Positions 1-10,862 of a stretch of 26,197 nucleotides of DNA are shown here, in pieces. The stretch lies in the NCBI GenBank assembly GCA_001970855.1, contig LSSN01003453.1, positions 1 to 26,197 on the forward strand. Reading direction: 5' to 3'. The notes under the pieces were generated by a model. That model was not told the origin of the DNA and did not search any database. It saw nothing but the letters and a program-made list of their open reading frames with translations. The translations under genes and the position numbers were made by a program. The stretch's first letter is position 1. Each line of letters starts with the position of its first letter. The stretch comes from Smittium culicis. Its lineage: Eukaryota > Kickxellomycota > Harpellomycetes > Harpellales > Legeriomycetaceae.

Positions 1-23
1 AAAAAAAACGTTTCAAAACTTAC

Positions 24-396
24 TATTTTAGCTCCTGAATTTGCATAATTGTACGCACAGGCTCTACCAATCCCTGAAGTTGCGCCAGTTCTAAGATTTG
101 CCAATACAGCAAAAAAAAAAAAAAAATTTAAACTATATTTATATGTCTTTTTTTTCAATTTTAGGATTCTTTAACTGTTTTATAATTATTCTAATATACT
201 ATGCTTGTGTTGGTTTAATTTAACGCTTTGCTTACATGAATACTGTCTTATTTTTTAGCCTTGAGAATGGATTGAACAAGTCATTGTTGCTCGAGTAAAA
301 CTTTTTGTTGATGTACTCGGCGCTTGAATCGCGTGTGAAAAGTGATTTTAAATTAACAGATATTTTTGTATTGAAAGCCGACTTTAGCCTAAACAT
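24..396 (-). CDS. Short-chain dehydrogenase/reductase, mitochondrial-like, 5' part only (gene runs off the left edge)
   Basis: Two exons can be read on the minus strand: 396..236 (ATG at 396, 53 codons plus 2 nt) and 90..24 (1 nt plus 22 codons). The 145-bp intron has a GTAAGC donor (235), a run of 16 T on the transcript strand (126..111) and a TTAG acceptor (91). A second intron opens at 23 with GTAAGT and leaves the window. The 76 visible residues begin MFRLKSAF..., a basic, hydroxyl-rich and acid-free stretch to about residue 22 that looks like a mitochondrial presequence. They then reach LKNKTVFITGATSGIG (residues 47-62), the TGxxxGxG dinucleotide-binding loop of classical SDR enzymes after the first beta strand. 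The catalytic Ser-Tyr-Lys lies outside the window, so substrate and activity are unknown. Joining the exons restores the motif exactly, which is strong support for the splice sites. Confidence 0.85.
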
Positions 397-3300
397 AGTA
401 CCTTGATGTTTTAAATGTTGACGTACTTGAATTCCTTTTTGCTATATATATTAAACCTATCTGTTTTTGCAGTGAAATATAGTTCGGTTGCTTCTTTTTG
501 TTTTTTGTTTTTTTTTTTTACAACCTTTCGAGTTTCTATAAATGTAGACTTTTTTTCTACAAAAGTTCTCTCCCCCATTTGATGTTTCGAGTCTTCCCTT
601 TTTCTCCATTCTGTAACTTTTTTTTTTTTTTGGCTCAGTACTCCACTTTTAAACTACAAAAGCTAGCCAACCAATTGCCTAGCTTTAAAATCTCTAATTT
701 TACTTCGCTTCTTGTCTAATAAAAAAATCTACCTACTATTTTTTTACCCTTTGATTAAAAATAATATATTGACTCGCCCTTAAAATTACTCCAAATAGAA
801 TGTCTATATATAAGTCACTAGCGAATTACATCATGATACTTTAATTTTAGCTTCATTGAAAACAAAAAGCTAAATGAATCTAATTTCAACAATTTCTATA
901 ATTTCTATAATTTTTTTAGTTTTTTTTAAAGCTTCTATATTATTATAAAACAGCAAACCCTATTATCACTTCCAATAATTATATCTCAAGCGATTTTATC
1001 CTCCCATTAGCCTTGGTTTAATGTTGAGATTTTATAAAATACCAATTTTAATTTCATAGCTGTTATTGATAACTATGATTAAATATATTTCGCTATAGAT
1101 GTTTTGAATTGGCATAAATGCATTCTTTAAACTCCAATAAATTAATATTTCTTTCTAAATAGTTATATACTATAACTCTCTACCTTTAAATAACCAGAGC
1201 GCTCTCATCATCCTACAATGAAAGTTTAGCAATTTAACTGATTAAAATTATATTAAATAATCTATATTAATTGTTAATTGAATTACTATCACTATCTAAA
1301 TATTGCTTTTTATTTCGTTATATTCTAATTTGCTATATTTTAAAATAAATTAACGAAATTTGTTGATCCAATAATACATTTCAATTTATGGTATACTTTT
1401 GTAAATACTAACAGCTCGATTCTCACATTTCACGGTGGATAGCATAATCAAGTTGGATAAGCTTTAAAGTAACTGAAAAAGGCTAAAAATTTGATATGTA
1501 CCGCTAGTAAATAAAAAAGCGGAAATAATTATCTATTTAATGTAAAAGGTAAAGAAACTAATATAAATCAATGGTAGAAACTAAAAATTGATGCTTGTGG
1601 TATTTTTTACTCGCTATATGAACGAGCCCTCGTATTAGTATAGGTGTTCATCATCCAAGATTGTATATACGTACAAGAATTTATCAACTACTGCCTCCAT
1701 TTACTGTTAATTATTTGAGCATTAAATAAATTCTAACAAAATGAAAATAAAAACTTTAATTAAAAGTTATTATTTTCAATAATTGTTCAAGTTATCAAGT
1801 CAATGGCTAAATGCTAGTAAAATATAATCGAGAAAATTTTAGAAAAGGGATATTTAAAGATTTAAATAGCATTTAAAAATTTTTTTACCTGCAAGTTTCG
1901 AGTGCAGCGCTTTATACTGCTACGAATTGACTCTTTAAAAATATTCCCTTTCATATTTGAACTCTAGTAGTAATTAATAACATTTAGATTCCCTTTTATT
2001 TTCGGACTCGATTCATCTTTTTTTCCTAATAGATCTCAATTAATATAAACTTTATTGTCCTTTTTTTTCCAAGTTTCTATCATTCGCTTTCTTAATATAC
2101 TTATTACTTGTTTTCTAAGTGCTATAACTTAACTAGTGTTTATTTTTATATATGTAAATTTTTCTAAAACCTAGACTAATTTTTTTTAAATAATTTATTA
2201 TGAATATATACTAAACGTTCATTTAATTTTTAATAAACGTCAGTTTACCCTGTTTTTCTTTATTAAATGTATAGAAAAGAATATTTATATATAATATTAT
2301 CATCATTCTGATTTTTAACTATTTTTTTATTTTTTTATTTATAAATAATTAATATTTTTTTGGCAAATAGAGATAATTCTAATTTTTTTCAAATCTTCTA
2401 TATCTTAATTTAAAAATCAGATTACTAAACCTGCGGGAGGTATACTCGAGCTCATAGTTAAATTATAGTAAATTAAAATAAACTTATATATAATTGAAGA
2501 TAGAATACTTTAGTACAACGATGAAATGGAAGTTTAAGTCAATAAATCGTTTTCAAGGTCTTAAAAAGCTATTGATAAATTGTTTTAAGGTATCTATGGT
2601 ATTAATGGGTCATAATTATACCTCTAAATGGCACAAGTTTTTAAAATAAATTATTTAGCTATAAGGAGAAATTAATACCTTCAATAGCTAAACTTCACTA
2701 TAAAAATAATATTTCTATAGAAAATAGATTGAATAATCTTATTTAAAATACCCCAAAGATGGTACAATATAATTATGCGCTATCATTTTTTTAAAAAAAA
2801 GAAATTTTAAAATAGTTTAAATTACTACTTAATTTTCTATAGAGTGTATTGTTTGGTATGCACATTACATCAGTTAAAAAAGTTTCAATAAAGTGCACCT
2901 CTGTTATATCATCTCAAATATAACTAGCATGTAATGAAAATTATCAAAAAATAAAATAAGTAGTGGTATCTAAAAAGAAAAAATAACGAAATTTTCAATT
3001 AGTATAATCAAAATAATTATTTCAAGCTAATTAAGATTGTGAAAACATTTTCACAAACTACATACATTTTGAAAAATAGTAAATACTATTATTATGAGAT
3101 TATATATTGATTAAATAATGCAAAATCATTTATTCATATATTTAATATGGAAATGAAAAATTTTTAAGCTTTATTTTAAATTAAGTATAACAATTCGAAA
3201 TTTAAATTATTAAATAGACTTGTACAATTAACTATATTACTAAAAATAATAATTTACTGATTCAATGAAAAAATTTTTTTGGTTATATATTTTTCGACAA

Positions 3301-4427
3301 ACTAGGGTACAACTATCGCCGAGTAAATTAATACTAAATCTGGGATTCTTTTATCTGTAAATGTTACACTAGAAATATGAAGTTAATTCGGAAAGATGAA
3401 ATAATTTGAATTTAATGATAGTTTAACCTAACAAAAAAAATAATACTTTGAGATATCGAGGTCCTTGACTTTTATCAAGACAGTTTAAAATAGTAAATAG
3501 TTATATAGTGTATAAAATGTTATAATAAGCTTTTCGGTTCTAAATATAAATCTAAAAAATTGTTTTTTTACAAGATAGTTTATCGATAAAAAATCTATAA
3601 AACAGCTAATATGTACATATATGTTGTTTTTTTTTCCAATAAAGAATATGTTTTAGTTTCTCTTGGTTCATTCTTTTTGATATTATATATATAAATTTTT
3701 TGTAAAAATTCATTGAGACTAGATTTAAACTATTGATAAATAAAAAATATTTAAAATAATATAAAGACTATATAAAAAATCTATTGTAAAAAATTATTAG
3801 TCATTGTATTATTTTAATATATTTTCAATCAATTTTTTCTATATTTAAACGCTTTAAAAATTAATCGCTTTGTTATAAATGTTATTATTTAATTGAGATG
3901 AATTTTTTTTTTGAGAGTTAAAAAATAATTCTAAGAATTTGAATTCAAAATAAAAATCATTATTTTGAATTCATAATTTTGATATTTCTTGGAACTTTGA
4001 AATTAAGTTGATGGAGACTATTACAAAATATTGGTGTATTTTTTTAGTTTTCAGTTTAAAAATTATAATAATATTTTTTAGATTTCAAAAGTTATAGAGT
4101 ACATTAGTATAAATGTAAAAATTACTTTTTAATTTAAAAATACAAACACACAATTTTTTATTTATTATAGCTGAACATAATTAGAATAGATTAGAATTTA
4201 GATCAAATATGTTATTCTAAATATACAGTAAATTTTACTTTTTTAAGGAATTAATAAATAATCTTTACTCTTCTAGGTTAAATTCTTTTAATGTCCAAAT
4301 TTTTTTAGTCAAGAATCTCGCTTAATATATTATATAACGTGTAAAATATTTATTTTTATAGTTTTCTGGTAGATTCAATGATCTTATGAGAAATTTAAAT
4401 TCATTTTTTCATGATACATTATGTTTT

Positions 4428-4430
<3 letters not shown>

Positions 4431-4459
<29 letters not shown>
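4431..4459. repeat. (TA)n microsatellite
   Basis: About 14 uninterrupted TA dinucleotides in AT-rich non-coding DNA. Confidence 0.95.
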
Positions 4460-4461
<2 letters not shown>

Positions 4462-5791
4462 ATAATTATAGATGCTTCTCTACTTAATTCTGACAGACAA
4501 TTTCATGTGCTTTATAAACTCCAAACCTATCAAAAAATAATTCTATCGTCGTTTGAAGCTACAATTCCTTAGTTTTTTTAGAATATAAAACCATAGATGA
4601 GAAAATAGTATACTTGTAATTTTTTATTTATTTTAGCATAATTGACCTTCATAGTGTGGCATAATTTATGCACGAGTCAAAATTAAAAATATTTTGATAT
4701 TTATGAAAAATAAAAAGATGATTTTTTTAGATTTTGAGTACCTTTTGAAAATATCAAAATTTTCTAGTGATCTGAACCTAAAATGTTAATTGGTTTTTAT
4801 TCAATTACATTAAGGTTTAATAGCTTAAATCTTCACTTAATCTCATATATGTGAAATTTGACTAAATGGAAACTTTTTTTCAAGCTATATAGGAGCATTA
4901 GCCAATACATTGAATTTGAAAAAGATAGTAAATTGCTGAATTAATTATGAATTATTTAATACACATAATTTATAATCTTTACTTTTATATAATTAATTAT
5001 GATTGAAATATCCATAAGCAAAATGATACTCTTTAGACCTATTATTCACTAATTCCATTCTAAAATATTTCAGTTTTTTTATTAAGAATAATAAAAGGAT
5101 ATTTTTGTGATTTTGATAACTTTTGCACATAATTTATTTAATGACCAAGGTGTTAATATTAAAATTAAATTCTTATTATTTGATTTTATCTATTTATTAA
5201 AATCAGTCATGCGAAACAATTTACTCGAGTTCAAAAATTCTTGTAAAATTTTATATTTTCTTATTAACATTTTATAGCAAGGAATTTTGAATTGCTAATT
5301 TTTTGCCTTTTATATCGAATAGGGTAGTGGATGTATAGAAATTCTGACATAAAAATCTCGATATTAAGAAATATCGAAATTAATTAAAATTATTCTTCCC
5401 GGGTTTGTGGAATTTTTTTTTTGCGTTGATCGTTTTTTGAAGTGTGATAATATTGGTCTTACTAATGTTTTTATGGCATATTCATTTCTTAAAACCCTGA
5501 AAAAATATTTACATTATTTTATCAATTTTTAATAGTACATATGAAATTCAAATATTTTCATTTTCCAGAATCTTAATAATGTAAAGAATAAATATTTGAT
5601 TAAATCATAAATTAAAAAAAACTAAAAAAGAGAGACAAATCATTATCTCGCTAATAAAATTTTTTTGATTAATGAAATTAATTTACATTTGAATATTGTT
5701 GAATTGATTATTTAGGTAATTATTTATATTGATATAAAGATCAATCATTTATTCTGAAGGATAAATAAATAATAATTAGCTTTAGCTTTAG

Positions 5792-5812
5792 TTTTTTTTT
5801 TTTTTTTTTTTT
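5792..5812. repeat. Poly-T tract
   Basis: A run of about 21 T, preceded by two near-copies of TTTAGC. It could be the tail of a reverse-transcribed insertion, but no element body is recognisable beside it. Confidence 0.85.
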
Positions 5813-6970
5813 GGAAATCAAGCTAATTTTTTTTTATTGAGCCTTAATATATGAATCATAATTTTAATTCGGAATTTGCTATTTGAATTCGCGAATATTT
5901 TTGAAAGCAATAAGATTTTATAGCAATCGTATTTGTTTTTAAATAAGATATGAAAACAGCTTTTATTTCTACACAGTTTGACTCTGAGTGTTACCAATTA
6001 TAATATAAAAAATTTAAAATTTGGTTAAATGAGGATGTATTGATTATATTTACTGAGTTTATAAAAAAATTTTAACTGTGATACAATTATAAATGTAATA
6101 GAAATTCATTTTAACAGATAAAAATTATTATTTGAAATATCTCAGCTGAGTTTTGGAGATTATTTTGCAGGATAAGTAAATACTAAGCATGATTTATTTA
6201 AACAGATTTTAACGCCATTTTTCCAATTTATATAGCCTAAATGCATAAAATTGTCTTACACAAACTTTAAAAACTCTATTTTTCGAATATCGAAAAAAAA
6301 ATTCATAAATTTCTTATTATAATAATCTCTTTTACAATAAATATTTTCCACTATAGAGATAGAAATTCCCTGGAATTATCAAGTAGTATGATTTATATAT
6401 ATGGAGCTAATTAAATTACAATAAGCAATGTAAATAATCAAAACTTAAAATTTTTAGCTTTTTTTAAAGATTTTCTTCTTTATAATCTACGAATTCAAAT
6501 AATGGACTTTTTTTCTTTTTAGATAATAAGTGAAAGATTTGATCTAGCCAAAGAATTATCTTTGAAAACCGAATATATGCTTTTTTTTCTTCTATAAATT
6601 TCTGAAAATAATCTTTTAAAATAAAAATTTAATTTTTATAATAATGATTTCTAACTAAAGTTGACAATTTAATTTAACAAGCTTAAAGAATGCCTTAATG
6701 AAATTAAATTTATAATGATAATTGTAACAAAACTCACACCACTAAACTTGACATGAGTCCAATAAAGTATAAAATCTGCCAAAAAAAATCATTAAAAAAT
6801 GAGATAAGTTAAAGGGTAGATGGAAAAAATTCTAATCAAAAGAATGAAGTATTTATTTTAAAATATTTACCTTTTTTGGCCAACTAATATTAATTTAAAT
6901 ATCATTTTTCATAATTAAATTAATCTTACATAAAATTTTAAAATTTCTTTATTATTATAATAAATATAAG

Positions 6971-7060
6971 CCTAATTATAAAGCGATCAACCTCCAATAT
7001 CAAAATGATCCCTACGAGCAGATGATCAACAGAACCGAAGAATTCGGCCGCAGTTACTGA
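6971..7060 (+). CDS. Possible terminal exon of an unidentified gene
   Basis: A G+C-rich island in very AT-rich DNA. After a plausible acceptor (ATAAG ending at 6970), 29 codons run in frame to a TGA at 7058-7060. The composition is protein-like, containing NDPYEQMINRTEEFGRSY at the C-terminus. I found no upstream exon and recognise no family. It could be a true last exon, an exon remnant, or a chance open frame. The contrast in base composition with both flanks is the main support. Confidence 0.3.
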   Translation, partial: PNYKAINLQYQNDPYEQMINRTEEFGRSY

Positions 7061-7432
7061 ATCCTCTACATATATATAAATTCAATATCTTTTTCTGATT
7101 ATAAAAATTTTTAATATAGCTCTGGTGAATATTAGTAGAATAAATTACTGATATTTTAATTTTAAAATAATTTAATCTACCTAACAGTATAAAAGTTTAT
7201 AATATGATAACGCCTATAAAATTGTACTTAAATTGTTTTTTACATTATTCACTACTCATAGAATAGAAATTAATTGTATATACACACTGATTCTATTATT
7301 GGATGAAAGAATAAAAGTATATCCTTAAGAAAGAATTATTAATTCTTGATACCTAAAGCAAAAAATCTCAAATTTATCTTAACGAATAAAAAAAAAAATT
7401 ACAAAGATTTTGAATTTAAGTCAATAAATGCA

Positions 7433-7900
7433 ATGATCAGAGTTCTATCGTTTACGAATTTAAATGAAATTCTATTGGGAATTACAAAATGAATTCATAA
7501 ATACCTGCAATTTAATGTGGGTAAATGTAAAAATTTTAAAAAAAAAACCATTATTATCATAAAATAGAGCAGTTGGCTAAAAGAGCCATTCTTTAATCCG
7601 ATTGATGGTATTTTTCGTGTTTTTGATGAAATTATTGAAAATCTATTTACAACTTGAAAGATAAATTCACTAATGTAGACAGATTTTTTATAAAAGAGGG
7701 ACTAATTTGTGAGAAAAAATATGAAAATTTAGGTAAAATTTATTGTGAAGTAAAAAAAAAAGATTAAAGAAAAATTAATTTCGTTGGGGGATGGGGTAGT
7801 TAAATTCAAAAGCATATATCTTTTCGTGGCACCCCTTGATATTTTTTTTTGAAAAATGTAAAGAGCAAAATCAATTTGATGAAACGATGAAAAAAAATAT
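7433..7900 (+). pseudogene. Degenerate piggyBac-like transposase relic (N-terminal and first catalytic part)
   Basis: Conceptual translation gives a decayed protein with several stops and one frame change. From 7433 (frame of ATG 7433) one reads SFTNLNEILLGIT, a TGA, then IHKYLQ. After a TAG at 7565 one reads SSWLKEPFFNPIDGIFRV followed by FDEIIENL. The frame then shifts to DKFTNVDRFF..., and after more stops ISFRG and, about 7 residues on, LKNVKSKIN. The order and spacing resemble the piggyBac DDE family: a helix before the YWxxDPxF...PI...F..I...LHF segment, then I-x-F-x-G-R and K-x-x-K-x-G-x-K. The expected IDE acidic pair at the first catalytic site is not preserved. The similarity is by eye and short, so this is a moderate call. 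It is certainly not an active gene. Confidence 0.35.
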
Positions 7901-8962
7901 TCAAGGCGGTCAAATAAAATTAAGAAATTCGATTTAAAAAAATGAAGCCTTAGTAGGTTGATCCAATTATAAAAAATAGTTTCCAATTATAATAATTATT
8001 GAACCTATATGCCATTTTAATTAATCGAAGATGTCTTTGCTAAAATTTTCGACTTATAAATGTCCATTAAAGATGTTAAGAAAAGTGATTATTAAATAGA
8101 TAGTGTTAAAATCTATTTTTTTTATATCTAAACTATCTTATTTGAATCGCTATTTTTTATAAATCATTATCTATTTATCTATTTTAACAATATATTTGTG
8201 GAAGTGAAATAATTTGGGAACTGATTTTCATTAAAAATCAATATCACAAAGAAAAAATAAAATAAAATAAACTCATTCTATTTGTTCAAAATTATAAATA
8301 CCGAACAATTTAACATTTTCAGCCTAATTTTGAAAAAATATCTATTTATTTATGAAAGTGAAAACGAAAATATATAAGCCTTCGAAGAAAACTTAAGGAG
8401 TAAAAGCAACTATTACATTTTTTTTAAAAAAACCAGTTATATTTAAAAAAAACAAGTATTTTTCGAATTTATCACAAAATAGCATCGATTTACCGAATAA
8501 ATGACGAATAAAAAAAAGCTTACAGAGTAAAAAAAAATCAATAACTAGAAATCATAGAAAAAAAAACATCAAGTAATTCAAAAAAGTTTATATCGAGAAA
8601 TAAATTCTTAGATAGTATATTACGCGAAAATAGGGTATAAAAAAGCAGATAAAAGATAGATAGGAAAAATGGTACCAGAAATACATAAACCAAAATTTTT
8701 ATAAAGAGTCAGATTGTAAAAAAACCCTCAAATAACAATTTATCTAAGCATTCAGTATTAAGAAACTTTATTCTTCGCTTAAATTTACATTTTTTTAAAT
8801 GAAGCCTCAAACAAAATTTTTATTAAACTTCTTAATTTACTTAAAATCTTTTATATTTTATCAATTTCACATTAAAAACTCGAATAAAAAACTATATAAA
8901 AATTATATTCAATATACATAAACCAAAAAAAAAAAGACAAAAATAATCACAAAACATTATAA
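7901..8962. other. AT-rich stretch without recognisable gene
   Basis: Very A-rich on the plus strand, with many A runs between 8400 and 8940. I see no exon, RNA gene or mobile-element signature. Confidence 0.5.
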
Positions 8963-9196
8963 CTAACCTTTTATCGTCATCATAACTAAAGAAGCGTTTA
9001 AAGGTTCAGAAACCCAAGAATACTCTGAGTCCATTGTTAATTCTGCTAAGACGAACGTTTTTAAGAAGAAAGGGTCAGTCGAAAAAATTAACCCTCCACT
9101 ATATGGGTGATTATTTTGAGGTGCGAAACTTTTACTATTAAGCTTTTCAAACTTTGTAGCATTATTTTTAATTTTAAAACATTTTGAAAATATCAT
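8963..9196 (-). CDS. Possible exon of an unidentified protein-coding gene
   Basis: A 77-codon open frame with clearly higher G+C than its flanks, mainly in the part nearer 8963. That part (about residues 32-77) reads as ordinary protein, with segments such as SGGLIFSTDPFFLKTFVLAE and DSEYSWVSEPLNASLVMM. The first 25 residues are Lys/Asn-rich and may be intron rather than coding. At the low-coordinate end, AAAG is followed by GTTAGT (about 8966-8971), a plausible splice donor that overlaps the last codons. No partner exons were found on either side and I do not recognise the family. It may be an isolated exon of a dispersed gene or a fragment of a mobile element. Confidence 0.3.
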   Translation of the reverse strand: MIFSKCFKIKNNATKFEKLNSKSFAPQNNHPYSGGLIFSTDPFFLKTFVLAELTMDSEYSWVSEPLNASLVMMTIKG

Positions 9197-9554
9197 TGAC
9201 TGGTTTATTTGTTACAACCAATATTTTTACCTAATTTAAATGAGAAAATAAAAATTCTAATAAAAAAAGTTCAGATTCGCCTAAGAATATCCCAAATTAA
9301 ATAAAAATCTACAGATAGGATATTTTACTAGTATAAAAAAACTAGTATTAGTTGAAGCGTGTTAATGAATCTATTTCTATCAATTTTAGGTAGTATTTAT
9401 AATTGGTAAAAAAATTTAGAAAAAACTGATCTGGGCAAAAATTATTTATGGAAAATTTATTTCACTGCCAATATTAACCATTCATTATTTTTTTTATTAG
9501 CAATTTGTTTGATACTAATATTATAATATTAGATAAATTTCTTGTATTTATTAT

Positions 9555-10541
9555 AAAATTGACCGAGCAAAATTTGTTTTCCTGGTTTTGGTAATAGAAG
9601 ATACGAGATAAAAGCTACTCTGAAAGTCAAATAAACCTAAAATATAAGTTTAAAGTAGTTTTTGAATTGAATTGTTTTTATTATTGAAAAAATTATTTAA
9701 TTTATAGAGCAAAGAATATCCAAAATTTAAAAAACATGGATTTTTAAAAACTTCGCAGAATATTAGCTGATAGCTTTAAAAAGTATAAATTAAATTTTCT
9801 ATTTCAATTCAGAGACGGTTTTTAATTATAAATTGATATTAGATAAAATATTAGATAAAATATTGATCAAATTTAAAATTTTAAAAATCCGTGAATAATA
9901 TTAACACGTATTAATATTTTTTTACAAAGATTAATAACTATTAAGATTATTTTTCAGGATTTGAGATTTTTTTTTAGTAATGCTATAAAAAAATGTTGCT
10001 TATTGTGTTGACTAGCTCAATCCAAGAGCTATAATTAAAAATTTTAGATAACTTGATATTAAGATTCAAAGTCAATATTTATTATTGCTATATTTTAATG
10101 AGGAGAGAGACCAAGATTCATAGAATGTTGGAGTCGATTATTTAAATACTAAAATGTCTATTAAAGAAATGCAAACATTTAAATTCTACAATCAATTGTT
10201 ATATACTCTTAACGAGAAAAAATGTTGGATATAGATAATCAAAGTTTAATGTAATAAGGGCTGTACTTCACGCGTATAAAAATTTGATCTAAAATCAGCG
10301 CTTAAATGTTCCATATATTGATTTTTAGAATAAATTTTATGGAATTTTTCTATTTGCTATCGATTTATATAGATTCAATACACTTGAGAGCTCCGAGATC
10401 AAATTAAAATTTAGAGTTTTTAGATATTGGTATTGCAAAGGTATCATACCACAGAATAGGTACGTAAAAAAAATTACAAATTTCGTTGGCAAACAAGTGG
10501 TAAAAAAATCCAAAAAATATAAAAAAGCGAGCTGGAAATAA
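9555..10541 (+). pseudogene. Possible second piggyBac-like transposase relic
   Basis: Three patches in the order expected of a piggyBac DDE transposase can be read on the plus strand. Near 9558 is IDRAKFVF, comparable to the IDE...F segment. After a +1 shift, RDKSYSESQINLKYKFKV follows (about 9604-9657) at the usual distance, comparable to GR...QY.P.K..KYGFKV. Near 10,119-10,220 is NVGVDYLNTKM then MQTFKFYNQLLYTL, comparable to the GVD..D and K..KW...LF.HLL region. After an AG at 10,327-10,328, 70 codons stay open to a TAA at 10,541, including YCKGIIPQNR and a Lys-rich end. Stops and frame changes separate all the patches, and the DNxFTS segment is not visible. Each patch is weak alone; the order is what suggests the family. 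The antisense frames here are hydrophobic and look spurious. Confidence 0.25.
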
Positions 10542-10673
10542 TTTAGTTGATAAATAATCATTGCGTATAGTTGAATTATTATTTTTCGTTTTCAAAAAGT
10601 TTTTTCAGACCTAATTATAAAACATACAAAATAAAATAAAGTGATGAAATTCTCGCATTTATATAATGTTTAA

Positions 10674-10862
10674 CCCTTTTCTGCGCGGTAGACTATATTT
10701 GATCTACAAAATAAAGCCAACTGAATTCATTAAAAATAATATAATTCCGAGGCCTTATTAATTATTGGTACACTGTAAATAAACAGCAAATAATTATCTT
10801 GCTATTAAACCATATTCGAACCAATAAATTCGATTTTTTTAAGAGTGTTGGACAAGAAAGGG
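10674..10862. mobile_element. TTAA-flanked 189-bp MITE (piggyBac-type ends)
   Basis: The element starts CCCTTTTCTGCGCGGTAGAC and ends GTTGGACAAGAAAGGG. It is flanked on both sides by TTAA (10,670-10,673 and 10,863-10,866), the target duplication typical of piggyBac-superfamily elements. The first ten bases of the two ends match imperfectly as inverted repeats (CCCTTTTCTG against CCCTTTCTTG). There is no coding capacity. A diverged copy of the same length lies at 17,534-17,720, supporting a real repeat family rather than a chance TTAA pair. Confidence 0.75.

Larger units (their letters stand above)
397..6970. other. AT-rich gene-poor stretch
   Basis: I see no convincing gene in these 6.6 kb. 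The part upstream of the dehydrogenase (about 480-720) is pyrimidine-rich on the plus strand, and its 73-residue frame is Phe/Leu/Ser low complexity, not a protein. Simple repeats include a TA run (4431-4459) and a run of T (5792-5812). Short G+C-richer patches with an AG just before an open frame occur near 1411-1460 and 2420-2465; each is under 20 codons and is not called. Confidence 0.5.

Noticed and set aside
498..719. 73-residue frame rich in Phe, Ser and Leu
   Set aside because: Product of a T/C-rich tract; low complexity, with no domain and no codon signal.
1411..1460. TACTAACAG followed by an 18-codon frame ending in TAA, like a branch point plus last exon
   Set aside because: Too short, no supporting upstream exon, and such coincidences are expected in 11 kb of AT-rich DNA.
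7729..7986. 85-residue minus-strand frame
   Set aside because: Antisense to the piggyBac-like relic, Phe/Leu/Asn low complexity, no homology recognised.
10337..10595. Two overlapping hydrophobic minus-strand frames
   Set aside because: The plus-strand 70-codon frame at the same place has a more ordinary composition; the minus frames are Phe/Leu/Tyr-rich by base composition.
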